A DNA stretch of 64,000 nucleotides from Laccaria trichodermophora (Eukaryota > Basidiomycota > Agaricomycetes > Agaricales > Hydnangiaceae), in assembly GCA_018417955.1 (NCBI GenBank), contig JACTVC010000037.1:420740-484739 (forward strand). The letters run 5' to 3'. Shown here piece after piece: positions 9,197-20,736 of this stretch. Position 1 is the first letter of the stretch. Each line of letters begins with the position of its first letter. A program made the translations under genes and the position numbers. The notes beneath the pieces were generated by a model that ran no database searches, was not told the origin of the DNA, and saw nothing but the letters and a program-made list of their open reading frames with translations.

Positions 9197-12100
9197 ATGT
9201 CAGAACCTCGTCAACTTCGCTCTCGTAAGCCTGTTGTCGTTCCACCCCTTGTGGTGGGTAGAGGCAATGCTTCCCCCAAGGTTAGAGACTCCTCTGCCAC
9301 CGTTTGCCACGTCGTTAAAATATTTTTGCAGAAGGGAGCGGTGAAGGCGGCACAAAGTACACACGACGATAGGTATGGTCTTACCCTTGGTAGCGATAAC
9401 TTCCACCTCAACGTATTTCAGTGTAACAGATGCTGAGACTGGCGGCGACGTCGTCGGGAAGACCGCGCCCACTCAGGCCACAGGCCCTCGTACTCGAGTC
9501 AGGAAGGTCGCTGCTGCTGTAGTCAACACCACCGTTGACGAGGCTCCTACACCGGCTGCTGCTCAACGTGGTCGGGCCAAAAAGTAGGTTTGCGGCTTAA
9601 GGGAAAACAACGAACTAATGTTTTATTGCAGAAATAAAGCCAAGCCTGTAGAGAAGAATCTACAGAGTCAGTCAGAACCCGAAAAGTCGGAGGCTGTAGT
9701 CAACACCGCCGTTGACGACGCTCCTACTCCGGCGGCTTCCAGGCCCAGTCGGGCCAAAAAGTATGTGTTTGCCTCTCAAGGGAAATCAACGAAGTAATGT
9801 TTGGGTGCAGAAACAAATCCAAGGCAGAAACAAAAATTCTACCAAGTGATTCTGAACCCGAAAAGTCTACCCCAATGGCGGACAACATCAGGTGAGGTCT
9901 CGTTAGCGATTCATCCGGGGTGGTGCGAGTCTGATCGTGAACTTTAGGTTCATGGACAACCAAGATGGGAACGACGCCATTGTCGACACTGAACCCTGTG
10001 AGACTCTGGGACGTTCAATGGAGGTGGTGCCCATCTCCGCCTTCAAACTGAGGGCTAATCAGCTGCTGGATTCCGATCCACTGAAGCTGAACGTTGGTGA
10101 CGGGTCAAACCCCATCGTCGACAATGTCTTCACCGATGCGGTCCCTGGAGGGAGTGGTGCGGCGTCTGGGACTGGCTCCCACTCGGCTCACGTCAAGCTC
10201 AGTCTGACGAAGTCTTTCCGCATGTACGGCCTCAAGCAAGTGTGCGTACGTCTGCCTTTTTCAGGGCTCTCCGTTTGACTCCTTGTCGCGGCGAGTCCTC
10301 ACCTGAGTGAAATTTGACTCCATGTCATTTCACTCGGGTTTCACCAGCGTTAACTCCTTGTTCGCTGCTTCCCCTTGTTCAAAATTTCTCTAACAACTTT
10401 ACAGGGTGCATAATATTGCTGATCCAGACGCAACTCCCACCCAGGAACTTATATCCCACACCAATCGGTTGGTTGCCTAGACATCTACATTGATTGGGTG
10501 TACGACTGACTGTAACTCTGCAGAGTCATGGACAATTTGACCGTAGCTGCTGATGACTTGTACTTTAACAAAGATCCGAAGAACCGCCCATCATACTTGG
10601 AGAACTCCCCGCCTGCACGTCGCGCAGACAATACGGGGGGCAGGTAAGTGCTGAAAAGGAGCTCTGACGAAGACCGTATTGATCTTATGCCTCAGGGGAA
10701 TGTCTGGTTTGATTGGGTTCGGCCTTCCGTTGTCTGTCCAGGCCAGGTTGACGTGAGTCGCTTATCATGATTGTTCCTATCTGGCTTACCATGACTTGTA
10801 GTGCTGCTTCTGCCAGAGTTTCTCCGCCAGTGGAGGCCACATTTTCCATCAGATCAACTCTCATTCCGACGTACGTATCTTGGATTATTTAGAGTAAGAG
10901 TGGTTTTTGACTACGCTACAGAAATGAATCATCTGGTGTCTTTCCCTCTTCACCCATTCCCGGCCCCACTCAGGCTGAGCCTCGTTCGCGTGGCCTCTAC
11001 ACGTTACGCAATAGGCCCGACATACCTTCCTTACTTCTTATTGATCCTACATTGGCCTATCGTGAACCCAAGACCCCTGACCCGGCGTCCAGTGATGAAG
11101 ATTTCGATTCGACGATGCCATCAGATGATGGGCTGCCCCTCCCTTCCCCGTCATCTCTTCCGCATCCAGTAACCGTTTACTTCTGCCGTATTGGCAGAGT
11201 CATGGAAGGGATGGGTTACATTGGACATCGTTCGAGAATTTGGATAGCCACAGATGCTCGCCCTGCCCATCCGTATACCCGGTTTACTTCCTGGCACAAT
11301 CGGGCGAGTGAACGATGGGAGTCTCTCCCGGAAGGCTACACCACCGATCCCCCTCCTGCGACGAACCGTCTTGGAGAGGTGGAGGTATGGTGGGAGGAAG
11401 CGGAGATAATCGCCAGGCATCGGGCTAAACGCTTGGCGGCAAAACGCTTGGCAGCAAAGTATGCAGAGTCTAAGGACCAACCACAGTCAGGGTGCGATGC
11501 AGCATCAGTAGACGAAGCAGAGTTGGGTGATGAAGCAGGGTCAGGCAACGAAGCAGAGTTTGGCAAGTTGGGCGACGAAGCAGAGACAGCCGACGAAGCA
11601 CCCGAAACAGAGGCAGGGCTCGAAGTAGAAGACCAGGTTACAGAGTCGAGCCAGCGGAGAGGCCTGCCTCCCTGCATCATCCATGGCAATCAACACCCTC
11701 AGGCGCAGTGCATACCAGACGAAGAACCAGACTCAGAGGCCGACTTGCAGACGGACCACCATCGTTCGGGGTACAGGACAGCATCTACATTGACGCCCAG
11801 TGACTATAGTCAGACCACGAAGGCAAAATTAGAGCTACGTGAACATGCACAAAAGAATCAGGGACTTGGACACGACGAGATGAACACTGAGGAGGAGGAG
11901 GCTGATGACGAAAGGATAATGAAGGAAGCCGATAAGCAGGATGACCGTCGTCGAATCAAGAGCAAAAAGGCTTCGAAAAAGGTTTCACCACCGGGTGACG
12001 GATCCAGGGAGGAGAGGATTCATCAGGTTCGACGTCGTTTGGTGAAGGGCACACGTCCTGCACAAAGACCTTCAGCAGGCAATGACAAGTCAGGCGATCC

Positions 12101-14747
12101 CGGCACGGAGTTTACGCGAATTTTACGTCGTTTGGTGGAAAGTAAGCCACCTCCACAGAGGCCTTCGGGAGACAGTGACGGATCAGACGAGGATGGAGGA
12201 AGCCAAAGTCCCCATGCACGACCTGTTGCTAGTACCAAAGCACTGGGGAAAAAACGTGCAGATCCCGCTGGGAAAGAAAAGTGCGGCCGTTACTCAGCTC
12301 GCGAATTAGATCAAGTCAAGGAGCTGTCAGACACCATCGTGGCGTACTGCAAGGACATGGGCCGTACACCTGAGTCCGTCCTACGCAAAGGGGGCTTCAA
12401 CGTTTCCCTTGCTCGTCAGCCATCTTGGTGGGACGTATGGCAGATGTACTTGCGTATTCAGACATACAATCCACAATCAAGTAGGTCTATTATCTTTGGT
12501 CTAGGGTAATCAGGCCTCATTGATTGGTTTCAGGTGCCAGTCTAGGCTCGTGGTCAGCCCAGGCTGCGGTGATGTACAAGCAGCTCAACGAGTCGTTGTC
12601 AGGGGATGAGCTGGAGGAGTTCCAGCAGAATATGCTCGTCGAGTTGGCACAGAGCAAGTCGGAGACGGGGGGGCAGCAATTCAAGATGACGAAAACGGCG
12701 CTGAAGCAAGTGCAAGATCTTGTGAGTTTCCTGCCTTCAAGCTTCATGGGGGCAACTTATCAAATATTGTTGTTTGTAGGCTATAGCGTTGGGAAGGGCA
12801 GACGTGGACTTGATTGGGGTCATCATCCCTCGTGATCCTGTGGCAAACCAGGCCGCTACCGTTGTCACTGGCAATGACAAGCTGCAACGCGTCATCGAGC
12901 ATTGTCAAGCGGACGTTAAGAAGACGCTTCACGTTTTGACAACTCTTCTTCGGTAAGTTATACAACTATCATCAAATCAAATTTGGTGTTGACCTTCGAC
13001 TATAAAGGGGAATGGATTCTAATCTCATTGTACCCGAATCTGTGGACTTCTCGCAACTCCTGGGGGTTGATATCTCGAACTTGGATGCAGAAGCCAAAAG
13101 CTCAAGTGCAGGGCCGGAGCCTCAGATTGTGAATCCCGCGACGCACAGGAAGGCATCGAAAACTCTGACAAAAAAAGGGAAGTCCTCCAAAGCTGTGGCA
13201 AGCTCTGCCGACCCCGATTTTAACCTCCCCATTACGGCCGTTCCTGCCGCTTATTGGCTTTGCCGTCCCACGGAAACAGCGAGAGATCGCTCGCGAAGAT
13301 GTGTACCTAATCTACTGAGGTTTGACATTGGTACGTGGCATTGTTGTTGTTGATGTGCATTATGTGCTGATGGGTTTGCAGCGGATTGCGCAGGTCCTGA
13401 GATAGCGTCGGCATCAGCGTTGTGGGCCAACTTTTTCACCCACTGCCGCGATGCTAAGATGGTTCTCCAACGTTGGCCTTGCAATGAACCCATCCCTGGG
13501 GCAAAGAGATGGTCGATTACCGACATCACTTCAAATGGTATCAATTTGATTTTTACGTACATGATGAGCAAGGACGAGACGAACAAGCTGGCCCCTCAAA
13601 TTGTCTCGTGGTCAGATGGTAAGTTTGACTTGTGTTGTTCACGAGGCATATTCTAAATGATTGGGCTTTAGATTACACGGACTTGGTGGAGGGGAGTGAG
13701 GAGTGGTTGAACATACCGATTGTTACAGGCGAATCCGAATCAGGGGAGCTCGTGGTCCTCGCCCGTGTCAAAAATTGTGCGCCTGAGGTGGAGAATGCTG
13801 CTCGTCAAAACGATGGAGGCGCTGACTGCCCTCCACTACTCCGTGCCAGAGTGCGTAGCCAGATTATGGAAGATAATACCTTGAAGGTCATCAAGAAGAA
13901 GAAGACAGCAACAACCTCAACACAAGTTGGCCGGCAGAAGCGCAAGTTACGGGAGGAGCCTAAGCCTTCAGGAGCTGGTGTCAAGGCGGAAAAACTAATG
14001 TCTTCGGATGGGGATACTCAGGATGATGCTCGTGCTCCTGCAATCTCCCCCATTCATTCCCCTCCAGCCAAACGTGTCCGTCACCAGGAGTTGGTAGGCC
14101 AAGGGGTTGTTTTGGGTTCACGCCCAGTGCGCGAGATCCAAGGCGGACCCAGAGACAGCGGTTGGGAGAGTCAAGATGGGCTGCATCCCCGGACCATGTC
14201 CCAGGGCCCAGACAATGAGCGCGGGCTGGACAAAGGGCATGATTCACGGGGGATGTCCCAGCAGCGGAATACTCATAACGAAGCTGTTGCAGACCGTGCT
14301 GGTGGCTCCCGTCTGAGGGCATGGAACGAAGCTGAAGGCCGCAATCACAATAACTTCGACACCGATGTGAATATGTATGACGAAGAAGGGTACGACGATG
14401 CTTTCATGGAGGATTATCAGGCGACTAGGTTCGAACCCTCTTTTTCCATGCAGGATAACTATCACCGACCGCCGCCCCAGTTCTCAAATCTCCAACATTA
14501 TGGCCACCATCAACGACAGTATGCACCATCTGACTTTGGTGGAAGAGGCCGTGGTCTCCGCCCCCAATATCGAGGACATGGTCGTCCGTATGACTCTAAT
14601 GGCTACTTTGGCCGAGGAAACGAAGGGTTCACTGGGCATGGCCCTCGCAGGGTTGGACGCGGGCATTCGGAGAATGGCGATGAAGAGCGATTCACAGATG
14701 GTGGCGTGTTACGTCGACGACACCCTAGTGAGGGCCATGGATTCTGA
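9197..14747 (+). CDS. Large hypothetical protein (1,549 aa) with RG-rich tail
   Basis: Sixteen exons and 15 introns join without a break from ATG 9197 (MSEPRQLRSRK) to TGA 14747, giving exactly 1,550 codons. Fourteen introns are 48-58 nt; the sixth (10242-10404) is 163 nt and carries a hairpin triad. Layout: basic N-terminus with a duplicated VVNTxVDxAPTPAA...RAKK unit; a region around MYGLKQVV and PLSVQA; a proline/acidic stretch with a degenerate Asp-Glu-Ala array (aa about 550-620); a charged linker with repeated QRPSxGxxxxS motifs; a folded-looking domain including WDVWQMYLRIQTYNPQ, SWSAQAAVMYKQLNE and PITAVPAAYWLCRP; and a C-terminus rich in RG, YG and HG (FGGRGRGLRPQYRGHGRP). Such tails often bind RNA. 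I do not recognise the family, and no transposase or polymerase motif is visible. The gene diverges from the leftward genes and shares their hairpin introns. Confidence 0.75.
10242..10404 (+). other. Hairpin-triad intron 6, between coding exons
   Basis: Donor GTGCGTACG, acceptor TTTACAG, 163 nt. It lies between exons that must join for the reading frame to continue. Stem-loops: 10267-10295 (7 bp, one mismatch), 10301-10339 (12 bp with one wobble) and 10345-10367 (CAGCG/CGCTG). The third has AAC...GTT where all others have GAC...GTC, so the inner pair is kept by a double change. This is the only triad intron placed by coding phase. Confidence 0.85.
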
Positions 14748-15045
14748 AGGGTCTTCAACAGAGGGGGAGTTTTGAGTGACTGGTATGAGGTGGGGGTGTT
14801 TGTTGGGCTTCTCATTGGGACGTTCTACTACTTACTGGTAATGATATATCTACAGACTTTGTAGTGGATGTTTCTGGGGTGCAGTGGGGTCGGTGGGGGC
14901 CTCAGGTTTGCTCTGTCTAGTAGATAGAGTTTCATGGTACTGATTACTCTCCTTGGCTGGACACTGGAGGCACTTTGTAGTTAGTATGATGTCCTGTAGT
15001 TCGGACACTTGTGGATCAATACAAGTCGGATTTGGGTATGAGAGC

Positions 15046-15640
15046 TCTAACTTGGCCATACCATGGTATGTTGGTATGGTATAACTTGGCCATACCTTGG
15101 TATATTGGTATGGTATACCTTGGCAATACCATGGTATGTTGGTATGGTATGACTTGGCAATACCATGGTATGGTATACCTTGGCCATACCATGGTATGGT
15201 ATAACTTGGCCATACCTTGGTATGTTGGTATGGTATACCTTGGCCATACCATGGTATGGTATAACTTGGCCATACCTTGGTATGTTGGTATGGTATGACT
15301 TGGCAATACCATGGTATGGTATAACTTGGCCATACCTTGGTATGTTGGTATGGTATGACTTGGCAATACCATGGTATGGTATACCTTGGCCATACCATGG
15401 TATGGTATAACTTGGCCATACCTTGGTATGTTGGTATGGTATGGTATGACTTGGCAATACCATGGTATGGTATAATGTGGTATGGTATACCTTGGCCATA
15501 CCTTGGTATGTTGGTATGGTATACCTTGGCCATACCATGGTATGGTATGACTGGGCCATACCTTGGTATGGTATAAGTTGGCCATACCATGGTATGGTAT
15601 GGTATAACTTGGCCATATACCATAGTATAGCCTTAGTATA
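15046..15640. repeat. Palindromic minisatellite (CCATACCATGGTATGG family)
   Basis: About 600 bp of ~50-60 bp units built from TTGGCCATACC, ATGGTATGG and TTGGTATGTTGG. Units are themselves palindromic, so both strands are open in several frames and spell YHTMVWPxYTIP-like nonsense; these ORFs are not genes. The array starts about 300 bp downstream of the 1,549-aa gene. A second, looser patch of the same words lies at 16774-16930. Confidence 0.9.
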
Positions 15641-17234
15641 ATTATGGTATAGTATGACCTTGGGATGGCTCTTTACCTTACGCATGGTGAGCTATAGATA
15701 CCATACTTGATGTCACCATGTTTAAAGTTCATTGTTTTTGGTTTTGCTTATATAGAGTGCAATTTTACATTCTTGGATTCTACAGATAGATAGGATGTAG
15801 GTAGCATTGAAGTGAAAGTATTAATTTCTCATTGAGTTGTTCATGTTTAGCAGGTGGCCAAGTCATGACTTAGTTGAGCCAGGGTTTTGCTTAGCTGGTC
15901 AAATATCTCATTCAAACCTTAGTATTCCTTTGTAATCTTTTGGCTAACAAAATTTAGATCTGCTTGTCATCTACCTGCCAAACCCAAGAACATAACATCT
16001 GGGTGAAGCTTGAGCTTTGTGTAAACCAAATCCAAAAAATGAGATATAAAACATGAAAAGACTATGGTAACCATGTAGGGTGATTGTTCAGTGGGTAGTA
16101 TGACCCATGAAATGAAATGTGAGGTGATCTCTTTCCTATAAGATATTCCTGTTGGTTACCTTTGTTAAAGTAGCTATTAACACTTAGTTCTAGTATGTAA
16201 GTCTTCAATGCATGAAGTCTGGAGTGGTTGATATATGTGCAACACTTCTGTTTATGTTTCAGAATTCAGAGTGAATTCTTACTTGTCTGGTTCCAAATGA
16301 ACACTGGGTAAATATATACACATACTTCTTTGACAGCAACAACATGGCACTTTTTGAAATCAAATTGCATGTTTTCAAAATGATTTATATGTGGAGTTAA
16401 ATTAGTTGATTAGTTGAAGTGCATATTTCAGTCTAGGCTGTTTAATAATGATTTAGCTCAAGTCCCTGCTTTTTCAATGGGTGGTATCATGCATTGTTCA
16501 GGACTGATAGTACACAAAATGTCTTCTTTTCTTTTCTTGTAAATGACCACTTCATCACAATGGGTGCAGTATTGTTTTATTTGGGCTGAATATTGTTTCA
16601 ATTCAAAGGACTGGGAATGATATGCACAAAGCTGCCATTTGTAGCCTAATATCTCAGGAAAAACCTGGAGAACCACCCCACAAAATATGGCACCCAATGG
16701 ACCAGTATTGCAGCCTGCAGAAATAATTTATATATTTTGAAAAAAGGACCCCAGACACCCTGTGACAGCTTTGGTATGATGGTATGAAGTGACATCATAC
16801 CATATGGTATGGTATAACATGACATGGTATGGTATGGTAACTTGGTATTGGTATGAGTGGGATATGGTATGGGTTTTCCATTCCATGGTACCATGGTATT
16901 GGTATGGTGCTCACATACCACCCTGGAATGGGTACCATTGAGGTACCCTTAAATCAAAGAATTCATATACCTCATAGGTACCCTAAAATGGGTGACTGAA
17001 GTGACACAGACATCATCGGTCCTTCTGTTTCCTATGGCGATACACCCAGTCAAGCTATTGTATTGGACCTGGACCAAGACCAGCCTGGTTTGTCGGAGAC
17101 CAACATCGGACAAGGGGGTGAAACCTGAGGACTATCATCAAACCATCGCCGGCGCCGGCCTTAGACATCTCACGAACATTTTATATAGCAACATGTAAAT
17201 AGAAGTAGTTTGATAGGCATTACAGCAAGTTGTG
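15641..17234. other. Gene-poor AT-rich stretch
   Basis: No convincing exon structure is seen. It contains the second TATGGTA patch (16774-16930), including a CATGGTACCATG palindrome, and short ORFs without family resemblance. Probably old repeat DNA between two mobile modules. Confidence 0.6.
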
Positions 17235-17371
17235 CTGTAATTGCCGAAATATGAACATTCTTTTTGAAAAAGAATTTTCATATTGACCGAAATTCCTGCC
17301 ATCCTGCCAAAGGTTGTGGATGGTCCGAAGTACAACCTAACCCTAGTGGCAACACTGCTAACCCTAGATCA

Positions 17372-20300
17372 TTATGTACTTTTTTTGGGCCTACCCCGGC
17401 CCCGTTTGGGAGGGTTGTCGGATGTGGCATTCGTTTTCTTTCCGCGTTTCGCCGGCTTATCTGTGTCTTTCGTAAGAGTAGTTGGAAGTTTATTTGGAGG
17501 CTTTGTAACTCTTTTCGTTACAGCAAATGGTTCTTGTTCTGCCTTGCGTTTTCTCGTTTTCATTGGGGGAAGAGTCGCCGCCGGTTGTGTCTTTACAAGG
17601 GGTAGCATAATTCCCTCCGACGATGAGGTGAGAGAGTTCGTATTGAACTTTTCAACAGCTGCCAAAGGATGTGATGAAATCTTGGAAGACATTGCACCGG
17701 CCATATCGACCGCCGGCGGTGTGTAAGTATTTCGTAAGATAGTGGCTGGAGAAAGGACGGGGTCCGACGAATCTTGAATATCAATATTGGGCCTCGCCGC
17801 TGGCAATGATGTATGACCAATTTTCGTTATCGCCGATAGCAGATGGTCTTTGACAAATCGGCCAGGCTCCATTGGGGCAGAATTCGGTCGGGCGGTCCCC
17901 ATTATGTCAGTCATTCTGGGAATGCTGGGACTCGGTTCGGATGTGGAGTTGCCGTTTCTGGGATTATCATCGGAGAGCTTTGAGGAGGAAAGTTGTTTAA
18001 ATTGGTTGAGCAAGTTCGCAAAACGTGGTGTTGTGTATTTTGAATATGATACTGGAACAGGTCCCAAAGAAACGACATCCTTAGAAAGATGCATGTCCAA
18101 AGCTATCGTCGGAGGTATAGCTGGGGGACATGGTAGTGGACCTTTGTTCAGAGGTACCAAAGCCTGACAAGGGGGACTGACTACTCCACTTTCCCTCTGT
18201 GCTCCGAAGTTCCCTGGTAGGCTGAACATACGATTGGCAGTATCGCCAGCTGGTGAATCGTCGTCCAGTCCCTGATATGCGGCTGATGAAGTATCGCCGG
18301 TCTGAGCATTGACAACATCGCCGGTCTGGGGATTGGCAACGTCGCCGGCTGTTGAAAGGTCGTCCAGTCCCTGTTGAACATGTGCCGCCGATGCCAATTC
18401 CCCATCAATCAAACCCTCACCTCCACCACCAGAGGTAAATAAGCCCTGTGATTCGCCCCATCCCCGAAAGACTTGAAATTGAATCTGCAACTCATCAGGA
18501 GACCATGACTCGTATTCTTCGGGTAACTGGTCCTTGAAGGCCTTCCAGAGTGGGCTTAACTCCCGAATTTGAGCTGGTTGTTTGACAGCTGGCTGAACAA
18601 CTGGCTCATCGTCGGAGAAGTTAAATTTATCAGCTGACTCAAAGTTAAATTCCTCGCCGGCGGACTCCACATCTGAGTCCTGGGAGATGGCTTTCGGCTT
18701 CTTGATGGGTCTCGGCTTGATATGTCTCCTTGGCTTTATGACGATGGGGTCAGAGTCGTCCAGAATATCTTGGTTGCTTGGCTTAGATCTACCATCGGGC
18801 GCCATGGGTATCGGGACACTTCGTTCAGTGGGAGCCAGGTTTTCGTCATCGGAGACAGTTTCATCATCGGACACAATATCAGCCTGCATGGTAACCTGCT
18901 TCCGGCCTCTATGGGAGTTTCGCCGTGACCTTTTACCCTTCTTCGCTGTGCCATCGTCCTTTACTCCCACCTTTCTCCTCGGAGCTTCGGTCGACTTCCC
19001 CCTTTGCTTCGGAGCTTTGGCCGGGACTCTTTCACCATTTTCTAGGATTGACTTCCATCGAAATACCACCTGCCCCGAGGATTGACGTTCCAACCAAAAT
19101 CGTAACAGCTTCCGGACCTTTGAAATGGGGAGATGAGATGGCTCCTTGTCCATTGTGTCGTAGTCTGGTAGATATTCGGCATCAATGAAGTCCTTCGGAG
19201 ATTGTATAATATTGGTCCAGGGACATCGATAGCTTCCGTCCTTAGTGACCAATGCTTCCAGCCAGTCAGGAAAGGGTGGAAGCATAAAGATCAACAACAT
19301 ACCGTAATGAGCTCCGAGAAAAGACCGAAGAAGTTGCTTCTGCCAGGTAATAAGCCCCTGGCCTGTGAGATCGGAGGGCCACACTCTTTCATCAGGGAGA
19401 ATTGGCTCTCCATCGCTATTATCAAGGACCATCGGAGCACCTTTCGGCTGAAGCTGATGCGTCGGCTGCTCCTCAGTAGGCTTGTAAACCCTCTCCAAGT
19501 ATTTCCCCCACGTTCTATCCGATACGACGCCATCATCAAACATGTCTTTGTAAGATGTGCCGCCTCCCAATTCATTATTAAAATCAAAACGAGCCGAAAC
19601 TAAACCTCCGTCGCTGTCCATGGAACCCCAGTAGATAAGGACCCTTGCGCCGAGCTGTTTAAAACATTTTTCCGCAAACGCCTTTGCATACTTGGGCGCA
19701 TGTTTGACTGACAACCTGTCGGCGGCTGATAAGTATGTTTATCCGGAATCATGGGAAGTGTCGTTACCTGTTCTTCTCTTCCTCCGACGGTCCTTCTTCA
19801 TTCCATTTCGCCGCAGTAATCTTGAGCTCATTCAGCTCCTCCTTATCCATCCTTTCCAACACATTGGTCAACGCCAACTGATAACTGCCAAACTTTACTG
19901 GCTTCCCGGCTGCCATGTCTACCTCTTCCTCCTTAATTTCCTCCTTTTTTACCACGGCAGCCACAGTCCGATAATTCCAATTGATGCCCCGAATCTTGTA
20001 TTGCTTCGGCTGTCGAACCTTTGACTTCAAACTGAACCACATTTTCATTGCCTTGGATGAGAAGTCAGGCTTCACATAAACCGGATGTAATAACTACTTG
20101 CCTTCCGAAGACTTGATATTTCCGAATCTGGAATGTCCCTCTTTGCTTTCATTTTCCGAAACGACCTATCCAACAGAGCTGTACGTTGGCCGACCGTTTT
20201 GTTGGTTTTGTATAGTGGAAGGTAGTGGTTTAAAATTTCAGTCTGCCACGTCTCCCAGACATATGGAGCAGGGGTGGTGTATTCCTTCGTTTCAACTTCC

Positions 20301-20377
20301 GGATCAGAGCAGACGTCTCCAGAACCAGATTTGGAAGTCTCGGGGTCAAGGGAGGTTGTTGACGGTGAGGTGGGCAT
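17372..20377 (-). CDS. KDZ-element companion protein with C-terminal AT-hook (967 aa)
   Basis: Three exons (20377-20102, 20051-19768, 19715-17372) total 968 codons including stop. Intron 1 is a 50 nt GC-AG intron (donor AAG|GCAAGT); intron 2 is a standard GT-AG. The N-terminal third looks globular (APYVWETWQTEILNHYL, AMKMWFSLKSKV, LQLGARVLIYWGS-like segments). A basic, NLS-like zone follows (KKGKRSRRNSHRGRKQ), then a long low-complexity region with short internal repeats (AGDVANPQTGDVVNAQTGD). The extreme C-terminus is a classic AT-hook core, KRGRGRPKK. A role in binding element ends or chromatin is inference. The gene is transcribed divergently from the transposase with about 360 bp between the ATGs. 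Confidence 0.75.
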
Positions 20378-20736
20378 GTCGTATGTTATGAACTGAGAAA
20401 AATAAAGAGTTATTCTTTTGCCACGTCGATACAATTCAACCAAACAAATAAAGGCGGGATTACCCAATTAGTCCATTTCATTGCCAAAAATAGAAGGCAT
20501 CTGTCTCAAAAGTACCTTCCACAGTGAGATGCATCGATGAAGAACACATGTAACACTTACAATGTTGGATAATCAATAATATTGTAACCCTTCAGATCAA
20601 GAGATACATCAGGGAAAGAGTTCTCATGGCATGACGGAAGATATTGATTATTCCCACTTCTATCTCCTCCATCAGATGCACATACCGTTATATAAAGCAT
20701 ACACCTTCCTCAGCACTTTCTAACAGCGGAATCAGC
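20378..20736. promoter_or_regulatory. Shared divergent promoter region of the KDZ-TET element
   Basis: 359 bp between the start codons of the companion gene (-) and transposase (+). AT-rich with a TTATATAAAG TATA-like word at 20690-20699, about 40 bp upstream of the transposase ATG. Coordinated expression of the two genes is inference from layout. Confidence 0.5.

Noticed and set aside
5672..10367. The hairpin clusters as a CRISPR-like or satellite array
   Set aside because: A short constant core with variable flanks superficially looks like repeats and spacers, but the variable parts are paired inverted arms, spacing is irregular between clusters, and the genome is a fungus.
14850..15685. 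Long ORFs on both strands (YHTMVWPRYTIP-type proteins)
   Set aside because: They are by-products of the palindromic TATGGTA satellite, which lacks stops in several frames.
17264..18167. Plus-strand ORFs opposite the AT-hook gene
   Set aside because: The minus-strand frame is much longer, splices in phase with upstream exons and ends in an AT-hook; the plus ORFs are shadows.
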